A DNA stretch of 64,000 nucleotides from Hyalangium gracile (GTDB taxonomy: Bacteria > Myxococcota > Myxococcia > Myxococcales > Myxococcaceae): the NCBI RefSeq assembly GCF_020103725.1, contig NZ_JAHXBG010000018.1, forward strand, positions 124,001-188,000. The letters are read 5' to 3'. Under the pieces are notes generated by a model. It was not told where the DNA came from and made no database searches. It saw only the letters and a program-made list of their open reading frames with translations. Numbering within the stretch: position 1 is the first letter of the stretch; every line of letters begins with the position of its first letter. Shown in pieces: positions 10,015 to 18,822 of the stretch. The translations under genes and the position numbers were made by a program.

Positions 10015-11148
10015 GTGACGAGCATCCGAAACAAGGAGCACCTCTTCGCCGTGGCCCCTCCCGGGCTGGAGCCCGCGCTGGAGGCGGAGGCCGCGGCGCT
10101 GGGCCTGGCGCCCCGGCGCGTCGAGGGCGGCGTGGAGCTGGAGGGGCCGCCCGGGTTGCACCAGGAGGCCAACCTTCGCCTGCGCACCGCCAGCCGGGTG
10201 CTGCTGCGCCTGGGCAGCTTCCGCGCGCCGGACGTGGGCGCGCTGACGCAGGGGCTCGCGAGGCTGGACCTGACCGGGGTGTGGAATGGGAAGGAGACGC
10301 CCAGCCTGTCCGTGGCGGCGCATGGCTCGCGGGTGCAGGCCAGCGCGGTGCCCTCGGCGGCGGCGCGGGCCTTGCGGCTCCCCAGCGTGGGCAAGGCGGG
10401 AGCGCTGGACGAGGAGGGGACCCAGGGCCTCACGCTGCTGATCCGGCTGGAAGGCGCCGAGTGCACCGTCAGCGCGGACACCAGCGGCGAGCCGCTCCAC
10501 CGCCGGGGCTACCGGCAGGAGATCGGCCGCGCCCCGCTGCGAGAGACGCTCGCGGCGGGCATCCTGCAGCTCGCGGGCTACGACGGGGTGGAGCCGCTGG
10601 TGGATCCGATGTGCGGCTCGGGGACGTTCCTCATCGAGGGTGCATGGATGTCCATGCGCCGGGCGCCCGGGCTGGAGCGCCGCTTCGCCTTCGAGCAGTT
10701 CCCCCGCTTCGATGCGGCCGCGTGGGCGGACCGTCAGGCCCGGGCGAGGGCCGAGGCGCTGCCGGCTCCGCGCGCCGCCCTGCATGGCTTCGACATCAAC
10801 GCGGGGGCGCTCGGCACGGCGAGGCGCAATGCGCGGCGGGCCGGGCTGACGCTGACGCTGGAGCGGCGGGACGTGAAGGTGCTCGAGGCGCCCGGGACGG
10901 CGAGAGGGCTGGTGGTGGCCAACCCGCCCTATGGGAAGCGCGTGGGTGAAGGAGGTGACCTGCCGGCGCTCTACCGGGCGCTGGGAGCCACCTTGCGGCG
11001 GGCCTTCCAGGGGTGGCGGGCGGCGCTGCTCGTCCCCGATGAGGAGCCGCTCGTTCGCGAGCTGGGACTGCGGGACGTCCGGACCCTGCGCGTGCGCAAC
11101 GGAGGCCTCCGCTGCCGGCTCCTGCTGTCTCCGCCGATCGCTCCGTAA
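10015..11148 (+). CDS. THUMP-type RNA methyltransferase, RlmL/Trm14-like
   Basis: 377 residues. The N-terminal ferredoxin-like and THUMP region (about 1-165) ends in RRGYRQEIGRAPLRETLAAGIL, the typical bridge to the Rossmann domain. DPMCGSGTFLIE begins at about residue 198 and the amino-methylating motif NPPYG starts at Asn303. This matches the N-terminal m2G half of RlmL (23S rRNA G2445) and related guanine N2-methyltransferases, but it lacks the RlmK half. The GTG start (10015) has no obvious ribosome site; an ATG 11 bases earlier is stopped at once. Confidence 0.9.
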   Translation: MTSIRNKEHLFAVAPPGLEPALEAEAAALGLAPRRVEGGVELEGPPGLHQEANLRLRTASRVLLRLGSFRAPDVGALTQGLARLDLTGVWNGKETPSLSVAAHGSRVQASAVPSAAARALRLPSVGKAGALDEEGTQGLTLLIRLEGAECTVSADTSGEPLHRRGYRQEIGRAPLRETLAAGILQLAGYDGVEPLVDPMCGSGTFLIEGAWMSMRRAPGLERRFAFEQFPRFDAAAWADRQARARAEALPAPRAALHGFDINAGALGTARRNARRAGLTLTLERRDVKVLEAPGTARGLVVANPPYGKRVGEGGDLPALYRALGATLRRAFQGWRAALLVPDEEPLVRELGLRDVRTLRVRNGGLRCRLLLSPPIAP

Positions 11149-11210
11149 GCCCTGGAGGTTCCAGGGAGATGGGGGCGGCGCGACGCTTTCTTCGCGGGCG
11201 CGGCGCAACT

Positions 11211-11228
11211 CCTGCGCACATGCGCAGG
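11211..11228. promoter_or_regulatory. Inverted repeat in the rlmL-like / kinase intergenic gap
   Basis: CCTGCGCA and TGCGCAGG are separated by two bases, about 60 bases past the RlmL-like stop. No T-run follows, so it may be an operator or a weak terminator. The rest of the 205-base gap (11149-11353) shows nothing recognisable. Confidence 0.3.
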
Positions 11229-11353
11229 GAATGTAGGGGCAACCCCCCATGGCTTCCGACAAGGTAGTCGTCGGAGAGGAGCCGCCCATGCTGTCGTCCG
11301 TCTCCCGTCGCGTTGCCTCGAACCTGGTTCCGTCCCTGGCGTCGCGAGTTCAC

Positions 11354-12964
11354 TCAGCGTTCGAGGGACTCCGGGAGCAGGAGCTCGAAGCGCGCTCCTC
11401 CTCCGGCGCGCTCGCGCACGCCCACGGTGCCGCCATGCGCGAGCGCCACGCGGCGCACCACGGCCAGTCCCAGGCCCGCCCCCGTGGCGCGGCTGGTGAA
11501 GAAGGGCTCGAAGACGCGCTGGGAGTCCACGCCCGACAGCCCCGTTCCCTGGTCCTCCACCACGACGGAGATGCCTCCGGGCACGCGCCCCAGCGTCAGC
11601 CGCACCTTTCCTCCCGAGGGAGAGGAGCGCAGCGCGTAGCGCAGGAGGTTGGACAGCGCCAGCTGCAGCAGCGTCTCGTCGGCCTGGATCAGCGGCAGCC
11701 CTGGCTCCTCGGCGATCTCGATGTTGGCCTGGGTGGACTCGGTGACGGACTGCAGCAGCTCCACCGAGCTTCGAGCCAGCTCGCCCAGGTGCAGGGGCCG
11801 GGGGCGCACCTCGAAGGGGCGGACCACGTCCAGCAGATCCCTCACGAGATCCTCCAGCCGCGTCACCTCTTCCTCCAGCATCGTCACGGCGCTGACGCCG
11901 ATGGGGCTGAGCTGTGGCTCGCGCTTGAGCACGGTGGCCACGTTGAGGATGGCTCCCAGCGGGTTGCGCACCTCGTGGGCCACCACGCCGGCGGCCTCGC
12001 CCAGCACCGTGAGCCGCTCCTGCTCCACCAGATCTCCCTGGAGCCGTGACAGCTCGGCCAGGCGGTGGGCGGCCTGGTGGTGGTGGCGCACGTTCTCCAG
12101 CGCGCTGCCCACGATGCTGGCGAACAGCTCCAGCGTGCTCGCGCTCGGGGGCGTCAGCGCCTCGCCCTGCACCGCCAGGATGCCGTAGGCCGTGCCGCCG
12201 ATGAAGATGGGCGCATCCAGGGCGCGCGCGTTGGGGAAGGCGCGCTTGAGGAACGCGGCCATCTCCGGGGGGTGGACGCGCTCCATGGCGCGGTGGATGT
12301 CCTGGGTGTAGGCCGCCTTGCGCTCGGTGAGCACATCCTCGAGGTGGGGCATCTGGCTGCGAGGGATGCGCAGCTCCTTGATGGAGCGCCCATAGACCTT
12401 CTCACCGAAGGCGAGGGCCTCCGGGGACTGCCGCATGGGGCCGTGGACGAGCGAGTCTCCGTCCAGGCGCAGCACCGAGACGAAGAAGCCCTGTTGGTGG
12501 ATGGCCTCCACCGCCATCTCCAGCACGGCCTGCTCGTCCCGACAGTGCATCATCTTCACCGCGCTGGCCACCAGCGCCTCGGTGAGCCGGCGCGCGGTGT
12601 CCTCCCGCTCCATGTCGAGCACCACCACCACGTACTCGCCCGGTCGGGCGCCGGGGGTGCTCCGCAGCAGGCACATCCGCTCCCGCCCATCCGCGTCGCG
12701 CATGCGCAGCCAGAGCCCGGCCCCCGAGAACTGCTCGCCCTGGAGACGTGCCTCCACGAGCGGCTCCAGCCACGTGCGATCCCGCGGCATGAAGCGGTCG
12801 ATGAACTCCGTCTGGGTGAGCTGGGACAGCTCCTCCGCGGGGGTGCCCAGCAGCGCCGTCAGCGCCGGATTGGCGTACACCACGCGCTCGTCCCGCACGA
12901 TGGCGATGGGGACAGGCAGACCCGCGAGCGGCTGGTACCCGGAGGCGTCAGGCACGATGCGCAT
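11354..12964 (-). CDS. Soluble PAS-GAF histidine kinase
   Basis: 536 residues from ATG 12964; a TTG 27 bases upstream is also open. A PAS domain comes first (VRDERVVYANPALTALLG), then a GAF-like domain (about 120-295), the HisKA helix with His330 in VVAHEVRNPLGAILN, and an HATPase_c domain with DQGTGL and FEPFFTSRATGAGLGLAVV. The usual second N-box asparagine is altered (NLLRYAL). No membrane helix is present, so the signal is cytoplasmic. No response regulator is directly paired; the CheY-like protein at 14069 is 1.1 kb upstream in the same orientation and is a candidate partner. Confidence 0.93.
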   Translation of the reverse strand: MRIVPDASGYQPLAGLPVPIAIVRDERVVYANPALTALLGTPAEELSQLTQTEFIDRFMPRDRTWLEPLVEARLQGEQFSGAGLWLRMRDADGRERMCLLRSTPGARPGEYVVVVLDMEREDTARRLTEALVASAVKMMHCRDEQAVLEMAVEAIHQQGFFVSVLRLDGDSLVHGPMRQSPEALAFGEKVYGRSIKELRIPRSQMPHLEDVLTERKAAYTQDIHRAMERVHPPEMAAFLKRAFPNARALDAPIFIGGTAYGILAVQGEALTPPSASTLELFASIVGSALENVRHHHQAAHRLAELSRLQGDLVEQERLTVLGEAAGVVAHEVRNPLGAILNVATVLKREPQLSPIGVSAVTMLEEEVTRLEDLVRDLLDVVRPFEVRPRPLHLGELARSSVELLQSVTESTQANIEIAEEPGLPLIQADETLLQLALSNLLRYALRSSPSGGKVRLTLGRVPGGISVVVEDQGTGLSGVDSQRVFEPFFTSRATGAGLGLAVVRRVALAHGGTVGVRERAGGGARFELLLPESLER

Positions 12965-13061
12965 CCTGGAGTGCTCGCGCTCGGGGCGCAAGCGACCAGC
13001 GGGGCCGCGTGCCTGGAGGGCCGTGCGCCAGGAAGGAGGGCTCCCTCCTGGGCCCGCGTGC

Positions 13062-14054
13062 TCAGGCCTTGGGAGCGTGCGTGCGGACGAACTCCTGGAG
13101 GAACGTCTTCTCCTCCGCCCTCAGCCCGGCCAGACCCAGCCCATAGCCCTGGGGCTGCTTGCCATCGTCCAGGGCGTGCTCCCAGATGACGGCGCTGCGC
13201 AGCTCGATGGAGCGCTGCGGCTCCTCGAAGTGCAGCCGCAGGTTCACCTTCGTCCCCAGCTTCAGCGGCCGCCGGGTGTTGATGAAGATGCCCCCGGACG
13301 TGAGGTTGATCAGCCGGTGGTCGGTGAACATGCCCAGGTTGCGATCGGTGACGTGGATGTCGGCGTGCACCTGATCGTTGTGGGTGCGCATCGTCAGGCC
13401 GACGAACTCCTCGCTCGAGTAGGTCGGCGCGGCCACCTGCTTGCGCACCGGCGTCGCCACGGGCGCGGCGGGGTGGAAGGGCGCGGTGGAGCCGGGGGGA
13501 ACGGCTCGGGCCCCGGGAGGAGCCACCACGGGCGGGGCGCCCCTCACCGGAGCGGGAGTGGCGCCCTTCACGGGAGTGGGCGTGCCGCGAGCCGGGGTGC
13601 CCTGGGCGACGGGCCGGGCCTCGGCCTCACGCATCTTCAGCGAGAGGAAGTCGAAGATCTCCTGGGAGGCCCTGCGCAGCTCCTGCGAGGCGTCCGGGGC
13701 CAGGTGCTCCGGCGAGAAGCGCTTGGCCATGCGGAAGAAGGCCAGGCGCACCTCGTCCATGCTGGCGCCCGGCTTGAGGCCGAAGACTTCGTGCGGCGTC
13801 TTGAGGGCCTGCAGCTCGCGCAGCCGGGCGCGGATCTGCTCCGCCTGCTGCTTGTCGGCGCCAGGCGCGGGCTTCGCCGCGGCGATGATGTCGCGCACCT
13901 CCTCGAAGTCCTGGAGGGGGATCCAGGTGTTCCCATCGCGCGAGGCGCGGGTGACGGCCCTGAGGCGTCCGGAGCCGACCAGATCCCTCAACGCCTGGAG
14001 GGTGAGCGGGCCCAGGACACGGCCGGCGGTGTCGCCAATCCAGTAGTTCGCCAT
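13062..14054 (-). CDS. GYF-like / J-like / PilZ three-domain protein
   Basis: 330 residues. An N-terminal GYF_2-like domain (YWIGDTAGRVLGPLTLQALRDLV) is followed by a J-domain-like helical segment (VFGLKPGASMDEVRLAFFRMA, then FSPEHL in place of HPD, about 88-130). A Pro/Ala-rich linker comes next, then a TIGR02266-type PilZ domain (about 208-330) with TSGGIFINT. PilZ domains of this class often lack the c-di-GMP RxxxR motif, and none is evident here. It lies 14 bases downstream of a CheY-like gene and probably forms an operon with it. A signalling or motility role is inferred. Confidence 0.85.
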   Translation of the reverse strand: MANYWIGDTAGRVLGPLTLQALRDLVGSGRLRAVTRASRDGNTWIPLQDFEEVRDIIAAAKPAPGADKQQAEQIRARLRELQALKTPHEVFGLKPGASMDEVRLAFFRMAKRFSPEHLAPDASQELRRASQEIFDFLSLKMREAEARPVAQGTPARGTPTPVKGATPAPVRGAPPVVAPPGARAVPPGSTAPFHPAAPVATPVRKQVAAPTYSSEEFVGLTMRTHNDQVHADIHVTDRNLGMFTDHRLINLTSGGIFINTRRPLKLGTKVNLRLHFEEPQRSIELRSAVIWEHALDDGKQPQGYGLGLAGLRAEEKTFLQEFVRTHAPKA

Positions 14055-14068
14055 GGAGTGGCTCTCTC

Positions 14069-14446
14069 CTACTGATGAGCGAGGGCCTGACGGACGGCCG
14101 AGGCGATCTCCAGCGGGTGGAAGGGCTTGCCCACGAAGCCCACCGCACCGGCAGCCAGGGCCTGCTCCACCACGGGCTCGGCGTCCATGCTGCTGATGAC
14201 GAGCACCCGCGTGCCGGGAGAGGTCTTCTTCATCGCCGCGAGCACCTCGAGGCCGCTGCGCCGGGGCATGAACAGATCCAGGAACATCAGCGCGGGCTGC
14301 TCGCGCGCGGCGATGGCCAGCCCCTCCTCGCCGTCCGAGGCCTCGAGCAGCCGCAGCTCGATGCCGGTTTCCGCCAGGGTGTCTTTGAGGATGCGCCGCA
14401 CGAAGTTGTCATCATCCACGAGGAGAAGGGTCGGAGCGTCGGACAT
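14069..14446 (-). CDS. Single-domain CheY-like response regulator
   Basis: 125 residues, a receiver domain only. The acidic pocket is Asp11-Asp13, the phosphoacceptor is Asp57 ([11 protein letters not shown]), the switch Ser is near 85 (VLVISSMD), and Lys107 lies in GFVGKPF. It has no output domain, so it must act by binding a partner. The PilZ protein encoded 14 bases downstream is the obvious candidate. It is divergent from the M20 peptidase gene. Confidence 0.95.
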   Translation of the reverse strand: MSDAPTLLLVDDDNFVRRILKDTLAETGIELRLLEASDGEEGLAIAAREQPALMFLDLFMPRRSGLEVLAAMKKTSPGTRVLVISSMDAEPVVEQALAAGAVGFVGKPFHPLEIASAVRQALAHQ

Positions 14447-14517
14447 GGGCCCATGATAACCAGGAGAACCGTGTTTTCGGCCAGCGCGCCGAGCGCACGC
14501 GTTGGGGCTTTTGCGAT

Positions 14518-15924
14518 ATGGAACGTTCCATGCCCATCGACCAGGCCCTTGCCCGTTTTGAGTCCCAGAAGAACGAGTACTTGGAGGATCTGAAGACGCT
14601 GGTGCGCATCCCCAGTGTCTCCTTCGACGGCTTTGATCCGGCGCAGGTGCGCAGGAGTGCTGAAGCCACCGCGAAGCTCCTCAAGGACCGTGGTTTTGAA
14701 AATGTGCAGCTCCTCGAAATCGAGGGAGCGCACCCATATGTGTTCGGTGAAGTACTCAAGGCACCGGGCAGGCCCACGCTGCTGCTGTACGCGCACCACG
14801 ACGTGCAGCCTCCGGGGGACGCGAGCGCGTGGAAGAGCAGCCCGTTCGAGCCGGAGCTGCGAGACGGGCGGCTCTACGGGCGCGGGGCGGCGGACGACAA
14901 GGCGGGCATCGTGGTGCACACCTCGGCGGTGGATGCATGGCTCAAGGGTGTGGGTTCGCTGCCACTCAACGTGAAGGTGATCATCGAAGGCGAGGAGGAG
15001 GTGGGCAGCGATCACCTCACGGCCTTCCTGCAGAAGCACAAGGCGCTGATGCAGGCGGACGCCATCGTGCTGACGGACACGGCCAACTTCGACGTGGGGC
15101 TGCCGTCCATCACCACGGCGCTGCGCGGGCTGGTGACGATCGAGGTGGAGGTGCGCGCGCTGAGGCAGGCGGTGCACTCGGGCATGTGGGGCGGGCCGAT
15201 TCCGGATCCGGTGATGGGGCTGTGCCGGATGCTGGCGACGCTGACGAACCCGGACGGCACCATCGCCATCCCGGGGGTGATGGACCAGGTGAAGCCGCTG
15301 ACGGAGGCGGAGAAGCAGAGCATCCAGTCACTGCCGGGAGACGACGCGTACTTCCGCCAGCAGGTGGGGCTGCTGCCGGGCGTGCAGATGATGGGCGGGG
15401 GGCGGCACCCGTGGGAGACGAACTGGCGGCAGCCGTCCATCTCCATCAACGCCATCCAGGCCAGCAGCCGGAAGGACGCGCGCAACATCGTCTGTGACTC
15501 GGCGTGGGCGCGCGTGGGCATCCGCGTGGTGCCGGACATGGACGCGGCGGACGTGCAGAAGAAGCTGGTGGAGCACCTGAAGAAGGTGACGCCGTGGGGG
15601 CTGGAGCTGAACATCCGCCAGGATGCGCCCTCGGGCTGGTGGTACACGGACTCCGGGCACCCGGCGTTCCAGGCGGCGTTCCGCGCGCTGAAGAAGGGCT
15701 ACGGGAAGGATGCGGTGACGATCGGCTGCGGCGGCTCGATTCCGTTCGTGGAGCCGTTCGCCAAGGAGCTGGGCGGGGTGCCGGCGCTGCTGATCGGCGT
15801 GGAGGATCCGGCCACCAACGCGCACTCGGAGAACGAGAGCCTGCACGTGGGGGACTGGGAGAAGGCGATCCGCGCGGCCATCCACCTGTACGAGGAGCTG
15901 GCGCAGACGCTCGGAAAGCGCTGA
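14518..15924 (+). CDS. M20-family metallodipeptidase (ArgE/DapE/CNDP-like)
   Basis: 468 residues. The metal-site motifs of M20 enzymes are in order: [18 protein letters not shown] and EGEEEVGS, followed by a dimerisation domain ([12 protein letters not shown]) and GCGGSIPFV with a late His in NAHSENE. It hydrolyses dipeptides or N-acylated amino acids in the cytoplasm; no signal peptide is present. The start may be ATG 14518 or ATG 14530. The two are joined in a perfect 14-bp palindrome (ATGGAACGTTCCAT) with no strong ribosome site. Confidence 0.92.
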   Translation: MERSMPIDQALARFESQKNEYLEDLKTLVRIPSVSFDGFDPAQVRRSAEATAKLLKDRGFENVQLLEIEGAHPYVFGEVLKAPGRPTLLLYAHHDVQPPGDASAWKSSPFEPELRDGRLYGRGAADDKAGIVVHTSAVDAWLKGVGSLPLNVKVIIEGEEEVGSDHLTAFLQKHKALMQADAIVLTDTANFDVGLPSITTALRGLVTIEVEVRALRQAVHSGMWGGPIPDPVMGLCRMLATLTNPDGTIAIPGVMDQVKPLTEAEKQSIQSLPGDDAYFRQQVGLLPGVQMMGGGRHPWETNWRQPSISINAIQASSRKDARNIVCDSAWARVGIRVVPDMDAADVQKKLVEHLKKVTPWGLELNIRQDAPSGWWYTDSGHPAFQAAFRALKKGYGKDAVTIGCGGSIPFVEPFAKELGGVPALLIGVEDPATNAHSENESLHVGDWEKAIRAAIHLYEELAQTLGKR

Positions 15925-15979
15925 GCCGTGAAGGGAGCGGCTGTCGTGGCGGCACGGTGGGGCCACGTCAGCCCATCCG

Positions 15980-17032
15980 TCACTTCAGCACCGCCGCCGC
16001 ATCGATGATTTCCACGCCCTGAAGCTGGCCGAGCCAACTGTCGAACCACGGCTTGTGCGAGGCGCCGACGATGGAGAGGACCCGGGCGCCGGGGCGTTCG
16101 CGGAAGGTTTCGCGGATGTTGGCGACCATGCGCAGGTTACGGATTTCCCAGCCTGCGACCCACATCTGTGGGTAGCCTTCCGGCGATTTGGCGCGCAGGG
16201 CTGGGCGGATGTTGGCCTCAGCGAGCACGCGCAGATGCTCGGGGGTGTTGATGTAGCGGTACAGCGGCAGCAGGTCGGAGGCTTGCGAAAGCTCTTTCTC
16301 TCGTTTCACTCGGTTGTTCAGCTCGGCACCGCCCGCGGCCCATGCTGCCTCGATGGATTTGACGAAGGCCTTGATGTCGGAAACGTCCATGCGGTCGCCG
16401 GTGTGGTTGTCCACGGCATGGACTCGCTGCAGACCCAGCCGCGCTGCCAGGCGCGCTGCCAGCTGGTAGCTCTCGTTGTTGCGCTTTCCGATCTGCTCCA
16501 GCAGCTCCACCAGCGAAGCATTCAGGCTGTCGCCGGGGCGACGCTCGGCCTCGGGCAATTGCAGCCACTGCACATAGGCTGAGGCGGGCTCGTTGGCTGA
16601 CAGGAACAGCGCGGCCAGGTGCCGGCGTTGCGACGGCGTTGGCTGCGCTGGCCAGGCCTTGAGCGTCTTATCCACTTCCGCCATGGCGGCGGGGACGTCC
16701 AGTCCAGTGGCTGCCTGCGCCGCGTCGGGACGAGGGCAGTAATCGGGGCCGTATTTCGCGGGATGGCGCGCGGCGAGATCGCATTCTTCGCCGGGCTCGT
16801 CCTCGATGGTGATGATGTCAGGCTTGAACGTCGCCAGCCGATCGAGCACGGCGCTCAGCGAGGCGGGATCGAAGCTGGCTGGCATACCGTTCAGGTGCAC
16901 GGTGCCCAGCACCAGGACCCGCGACCGCTGCCCCACCATGTCGCGATCGAGTCTCGTCAGATCGATCTGCGCCTTTGCTACGAACGGCAAAGCCACCATC
17001 AGTCCCAGGACCCATCTGGTCCAGTTGTTCAT
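15980..17032 (-). CDS. Exported DUF5694-family protein, probably acquired
   Basis: 350 residues with a signal peptide ending in FVAKAQ. VLVLGTVHLNG near the start, DIITIEDEPGEECD and the C-terminal VLSIVGASHKPWFDSWL resemble the GTxH/GxxH motifs of TraB/ChaN-like superfamily proteins; DUF5694 has no firm function. The codon use has more A/T third positions than neighbouring genes, suggesting transfer, perhaps from a gammaproteobacterium. The AAGGAG ribosome site is excellent. It is convergent with the M20 gene, and a 20-bp palindrome lies 50 bases upstream. Confidence 0.82.
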   Translation of the reverse strand: MNNWTRWVLGLMVALPFVAKAQIDLTRLDRDMVGQRSRVLVLGTVHLNGMPASFDPASLSAVLDRLATFKPDIITIEDEPGEECDLAARHPAKYGPDYCPRPDAAQAATGLDVPAAMAEVDKTLKAWPAQPTPSQRRHLAALFLSANEPASAYVQWLQLPEAERRPGDSLNASLVELLEQIGKRNNESYQLAARLAARLGLQRVHAVDNHTGDRMDVSDIKAFVKSIEAAWAAGGAELNNRVKREKELSQASDLLPLYRYINTPEHLRVLAEANIRPALRAKSPEGYPQMWVAGWEIRNLRMVANIRETFRERPGARVLSIVGASHKPWFDSWLGQLQGVEIIDAAAVLK

Positions 17033-17082
17033 GCCGCACTCCTTGATGGGTTGTCATAAGGGCCTAACACAACGTCAGCCAT

Positions 17083-17102
17083 CACGTGAACGGGTTCACG
17101 TG
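17083..17102. promoter_or_regulatory. 20-bp perfect inverted repeat upstream of the DUF5694 gene
   Basis: CACGTGAAC and GTTCACGTG are separated by GG. The element is nested inside a wider pair, TTGTCATA (17051-17058) and TATGACAA (17109-17116). It is a probable operator for a dimeric regulator. The inner TGAAC/GTTCA half-sites resemble the TetR operator at 18161. Confidence 0.55.
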
Positions 17103-17109
17103 TTCTGGT

Positions 17110-17190
17110 ATGACAAATGATTCCAGCGGAGCCACCTTCAGCAGCCTGTCGCTCGACAAGGTGGGCATGGGCTACACGCTGACGCCGAGC
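17110..17190 (+). pseudogene. Fragment of an Ig-like repeat surface protein
   Basis: About 27 codons include GATFSSLSLDKVGMGYTLT. This strongly recalls one strand pair of the repeated Ig-like domains in large myxobacterial surface proteins (typically F.gLsldK.GtGYtLt). The frame then drifts into unrelated sequence. It looks like debris at the edge of the DUF5694 insertion. Confidence 0.45.
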
Positions 17191-17287
17191 ACGCTGGTTC
17201 CCGTGGCCTGGCCGGTGCCCGAGCTGACAGTGGAGCTGGCGAGGCCGCTCGAGAGCCGCGGTGACTGGTGTATACCTCGCGTCGAAC

Positions 17288-18082
17288 ATGACCCTCACAG
17301 CCCTCTTGAGTCCCGAACGGCGAGGCGAGCGCGATTTCCTTCTCCAGGTGCCGGACGGATGGCAACAGGGCCGAGGCCTGTTTGGGGGCGTGGTCTTCGG
17401 CGTCCTGGTCAACGCGATGCGCGCCTGCGAGCCCGACGCGGGACGCGCGCTACGCTCGTTGACCGCGGAGATCCCCGCGCCGGTCCTGGTGGGTGAGGCG
17501 GAGATCCAGGTGAGGGCGCTGCGCATCGGCAACGCCGTCTCCACCTGGACCGCCACGCTGACTCAGCGCGGCGAGGCCTGCGCGCGCGCCACGGGCGTGT
17601 TCGGCGGCGCCCGCGTCGCCGACCGGACCTGGTGGCCCGAGCCACCCCCACGGCTGCGCGACTGGGAGGCCGTGGAGGTCATGCCCGTGGAGCCACCCTT
17701 CGGGCCCGTCTTCGCGCAGCACTTCGAGTACCGCAACGTGGGGCCGTGGCCCTTCAGCCAGGGGAACGAGCCCAGTGCCGCGGGCTGGCTCCGCCCAAGG
17801 CTTTCACCTGACACCATCACTCCGGCCGAGATCGTGGCCTGCGTGGATGCGTGGTGGCCGGCCGCCTTTGCCACCGAGACCGGACCGCGGCCCATGGCGA
17901 CGGTGTCCTCGACCATCCAGCTGTACTCGCACGCCGCTCCCGTCGACACCGCCGCGCCCTTCTTCCACCGCGCGCGCGCCGTGGCTGCCCAGGACGGGTT
18001 CATTCTGGAGACGCGCGAGCTGTGGAGTCTGGCGGGCGAGCTGCTGGCCACGAACCAGCAGACCTTCGTGATCATCAAGTAG
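17288..18082 (+). CDS. Acyl-CoA thioesterase-like double hot-dog protein
   Basis: 264 residues from ATG 17288; a GTG at 17261 is also open. The N-terminal half has GWQQGRGLFGGVVFGVLVNAM, the thioesterase-like 4HBT_3/TesB pattern, and the C-terminal half has STIQLYSHA and the ending LLATNQQTFVIIK. Two fused hot-dog domains hydrolysing acyl-CoA are the expected arrangement. There is no Shine-Dalgarno before the ATG, but TATACC lies 13 bases upstream, compatible with a leaderless transcript. It lies just before the TetR operator. Confidence 0.8.
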   Translation: MTLTALLSPERRGERDFLLQVPDGWQQGRGLFGGVVFGVLVNAMRACEPDAGRALRSLTAEIPAPVLVGEAEIQVRALRIGNAVSTWTATLTQRGEACARATGVFGGARVADRTWWPEPPPRLRDWEAVEVMPVEPPFGPVFAQHFEYRNVGPWPFSQGNEPSAAGWLRPRLSPDTITPAEIVACVDAWWPAAFATETGPRPMATVSSTIQLYSHAAPVDTAAPFFHRARAVAAQDGFILETRELWSLAGELLATNQQTFVIIK

Positions 18083-18160
18083 CCGTCGCGCAGGAGACCG
18101 GCACTTCCGTTCGAGTCGAGCCCCTGTCTGGAGGAGGAGCTGGACTTCGCGCGGCATTTC

Positions 18161-18189
18161 GTTGAACATGTTCATTGAACGTGTTCAAC
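18161..18189. promoter_or_regulatory. Tandem TetR operator over the regulator start codon
   Basis: Two adjacent palindromes, TGAACATGTTCA (18163-18174) and TTGAACGTGTTCAA (18175-18188), form a 29-base near-symmetric block. The only candidate start codons of the TetR gene, TTG 18175 and GTG 18181, lie inside it. Confidence 0.75.
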
Positions 18190-18822
18190 AAACGCAAGCA
18201 GCAGGGTGGAGTCCGAGCCACCCAGAAGGAAGCCACCGGCCAGGCGGTCCTCCAGGCCGCGCGCGCGGAGTTCGAGCGCGTGGGCTTCGAGGCGGCGAAC
18301 CTGAGGGCCATCGCGGCGCGCGCGGGTGTGTCGGCCGGGACGGTGCTTCACCACTACGGTGACAAGCGGGAGCTGCTGCACGCCGCGCTGTTCGATGACC
18401 TCGAGGAGACGTTGGGGCGTGCGCTCGCGGAGCCAGGCACGGGCCCGCTGGAGAAGCAGCTCTCCGCGCTGACTCGCGCCGTGTTCGGCTATTACCAGCG
18501 CCGTCCCCAGCTCTCGCGCACCCTGCTCAAGGAGTCGCTCTTCGCGGATGAGCCATGGGCCCAGAAGTTCACCGCCCAGGTCGGCAGGGTTCACGGGGCG
18601 CTCGCGCGGATGGCCCAGGAGGCGAGCGCGCGCGGGGAGCTGCGGCCCGACGTGGACGGTGCGCTGTTCGCCGTCGCGTACTTCTCCTTCTTCTACTTCG
18701 CCCTCATCGCATGGGTGCAGGGCGCGCATGGCTCACCGGTGGAGCTGGTGGAGCACCTGGTCCGCCAGCACCTCGAGGGCCTGCGTCCGAGTCCCAAGCC
18801 GGTCAGGAGGAGGAAGTCATGA
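18181..18822 (+). CDS. TetR-family regulator
   Basis: 213 residues from GTG 18181 (215 from TTG 18175). The N-terminal DNA-binding domain is complete: ILQAAR-like first helix (VLQAARAEFERVGFEAANL), then RAIAARAGVSAGTVLHHYGDKRELL. The C-terminal ligand domain is all-helical with a Phe/Tyr-rich helix (AVAYFSFFYFALIAWV). The start lies inside its own double operator, implying autorepression of a short-leader transcript. The stop overlaps the hydrolase ATG (ATGA), so both are one operon and the hydrolase may act on the inducer or a related ester. Confidence 0.93.
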   Translation: MFNKRKQQGGVRATQKEATGQAVLQAARAEFERVGFEAANLRAIAARAGVSAGTVLHHYGDKRELLHAALFDDLEETLGRALAEPGTGPLEKQLSALTRAVFGYYQRRPQLSRTLLKESLFADEPWAQKFTAQVGRVHGALARMAQEASARGELRPDVDGALFAVAYFSFFYFALIAWVQGAHGSPVELVEHLVRQHLEGLRPSPKPVRRRKS

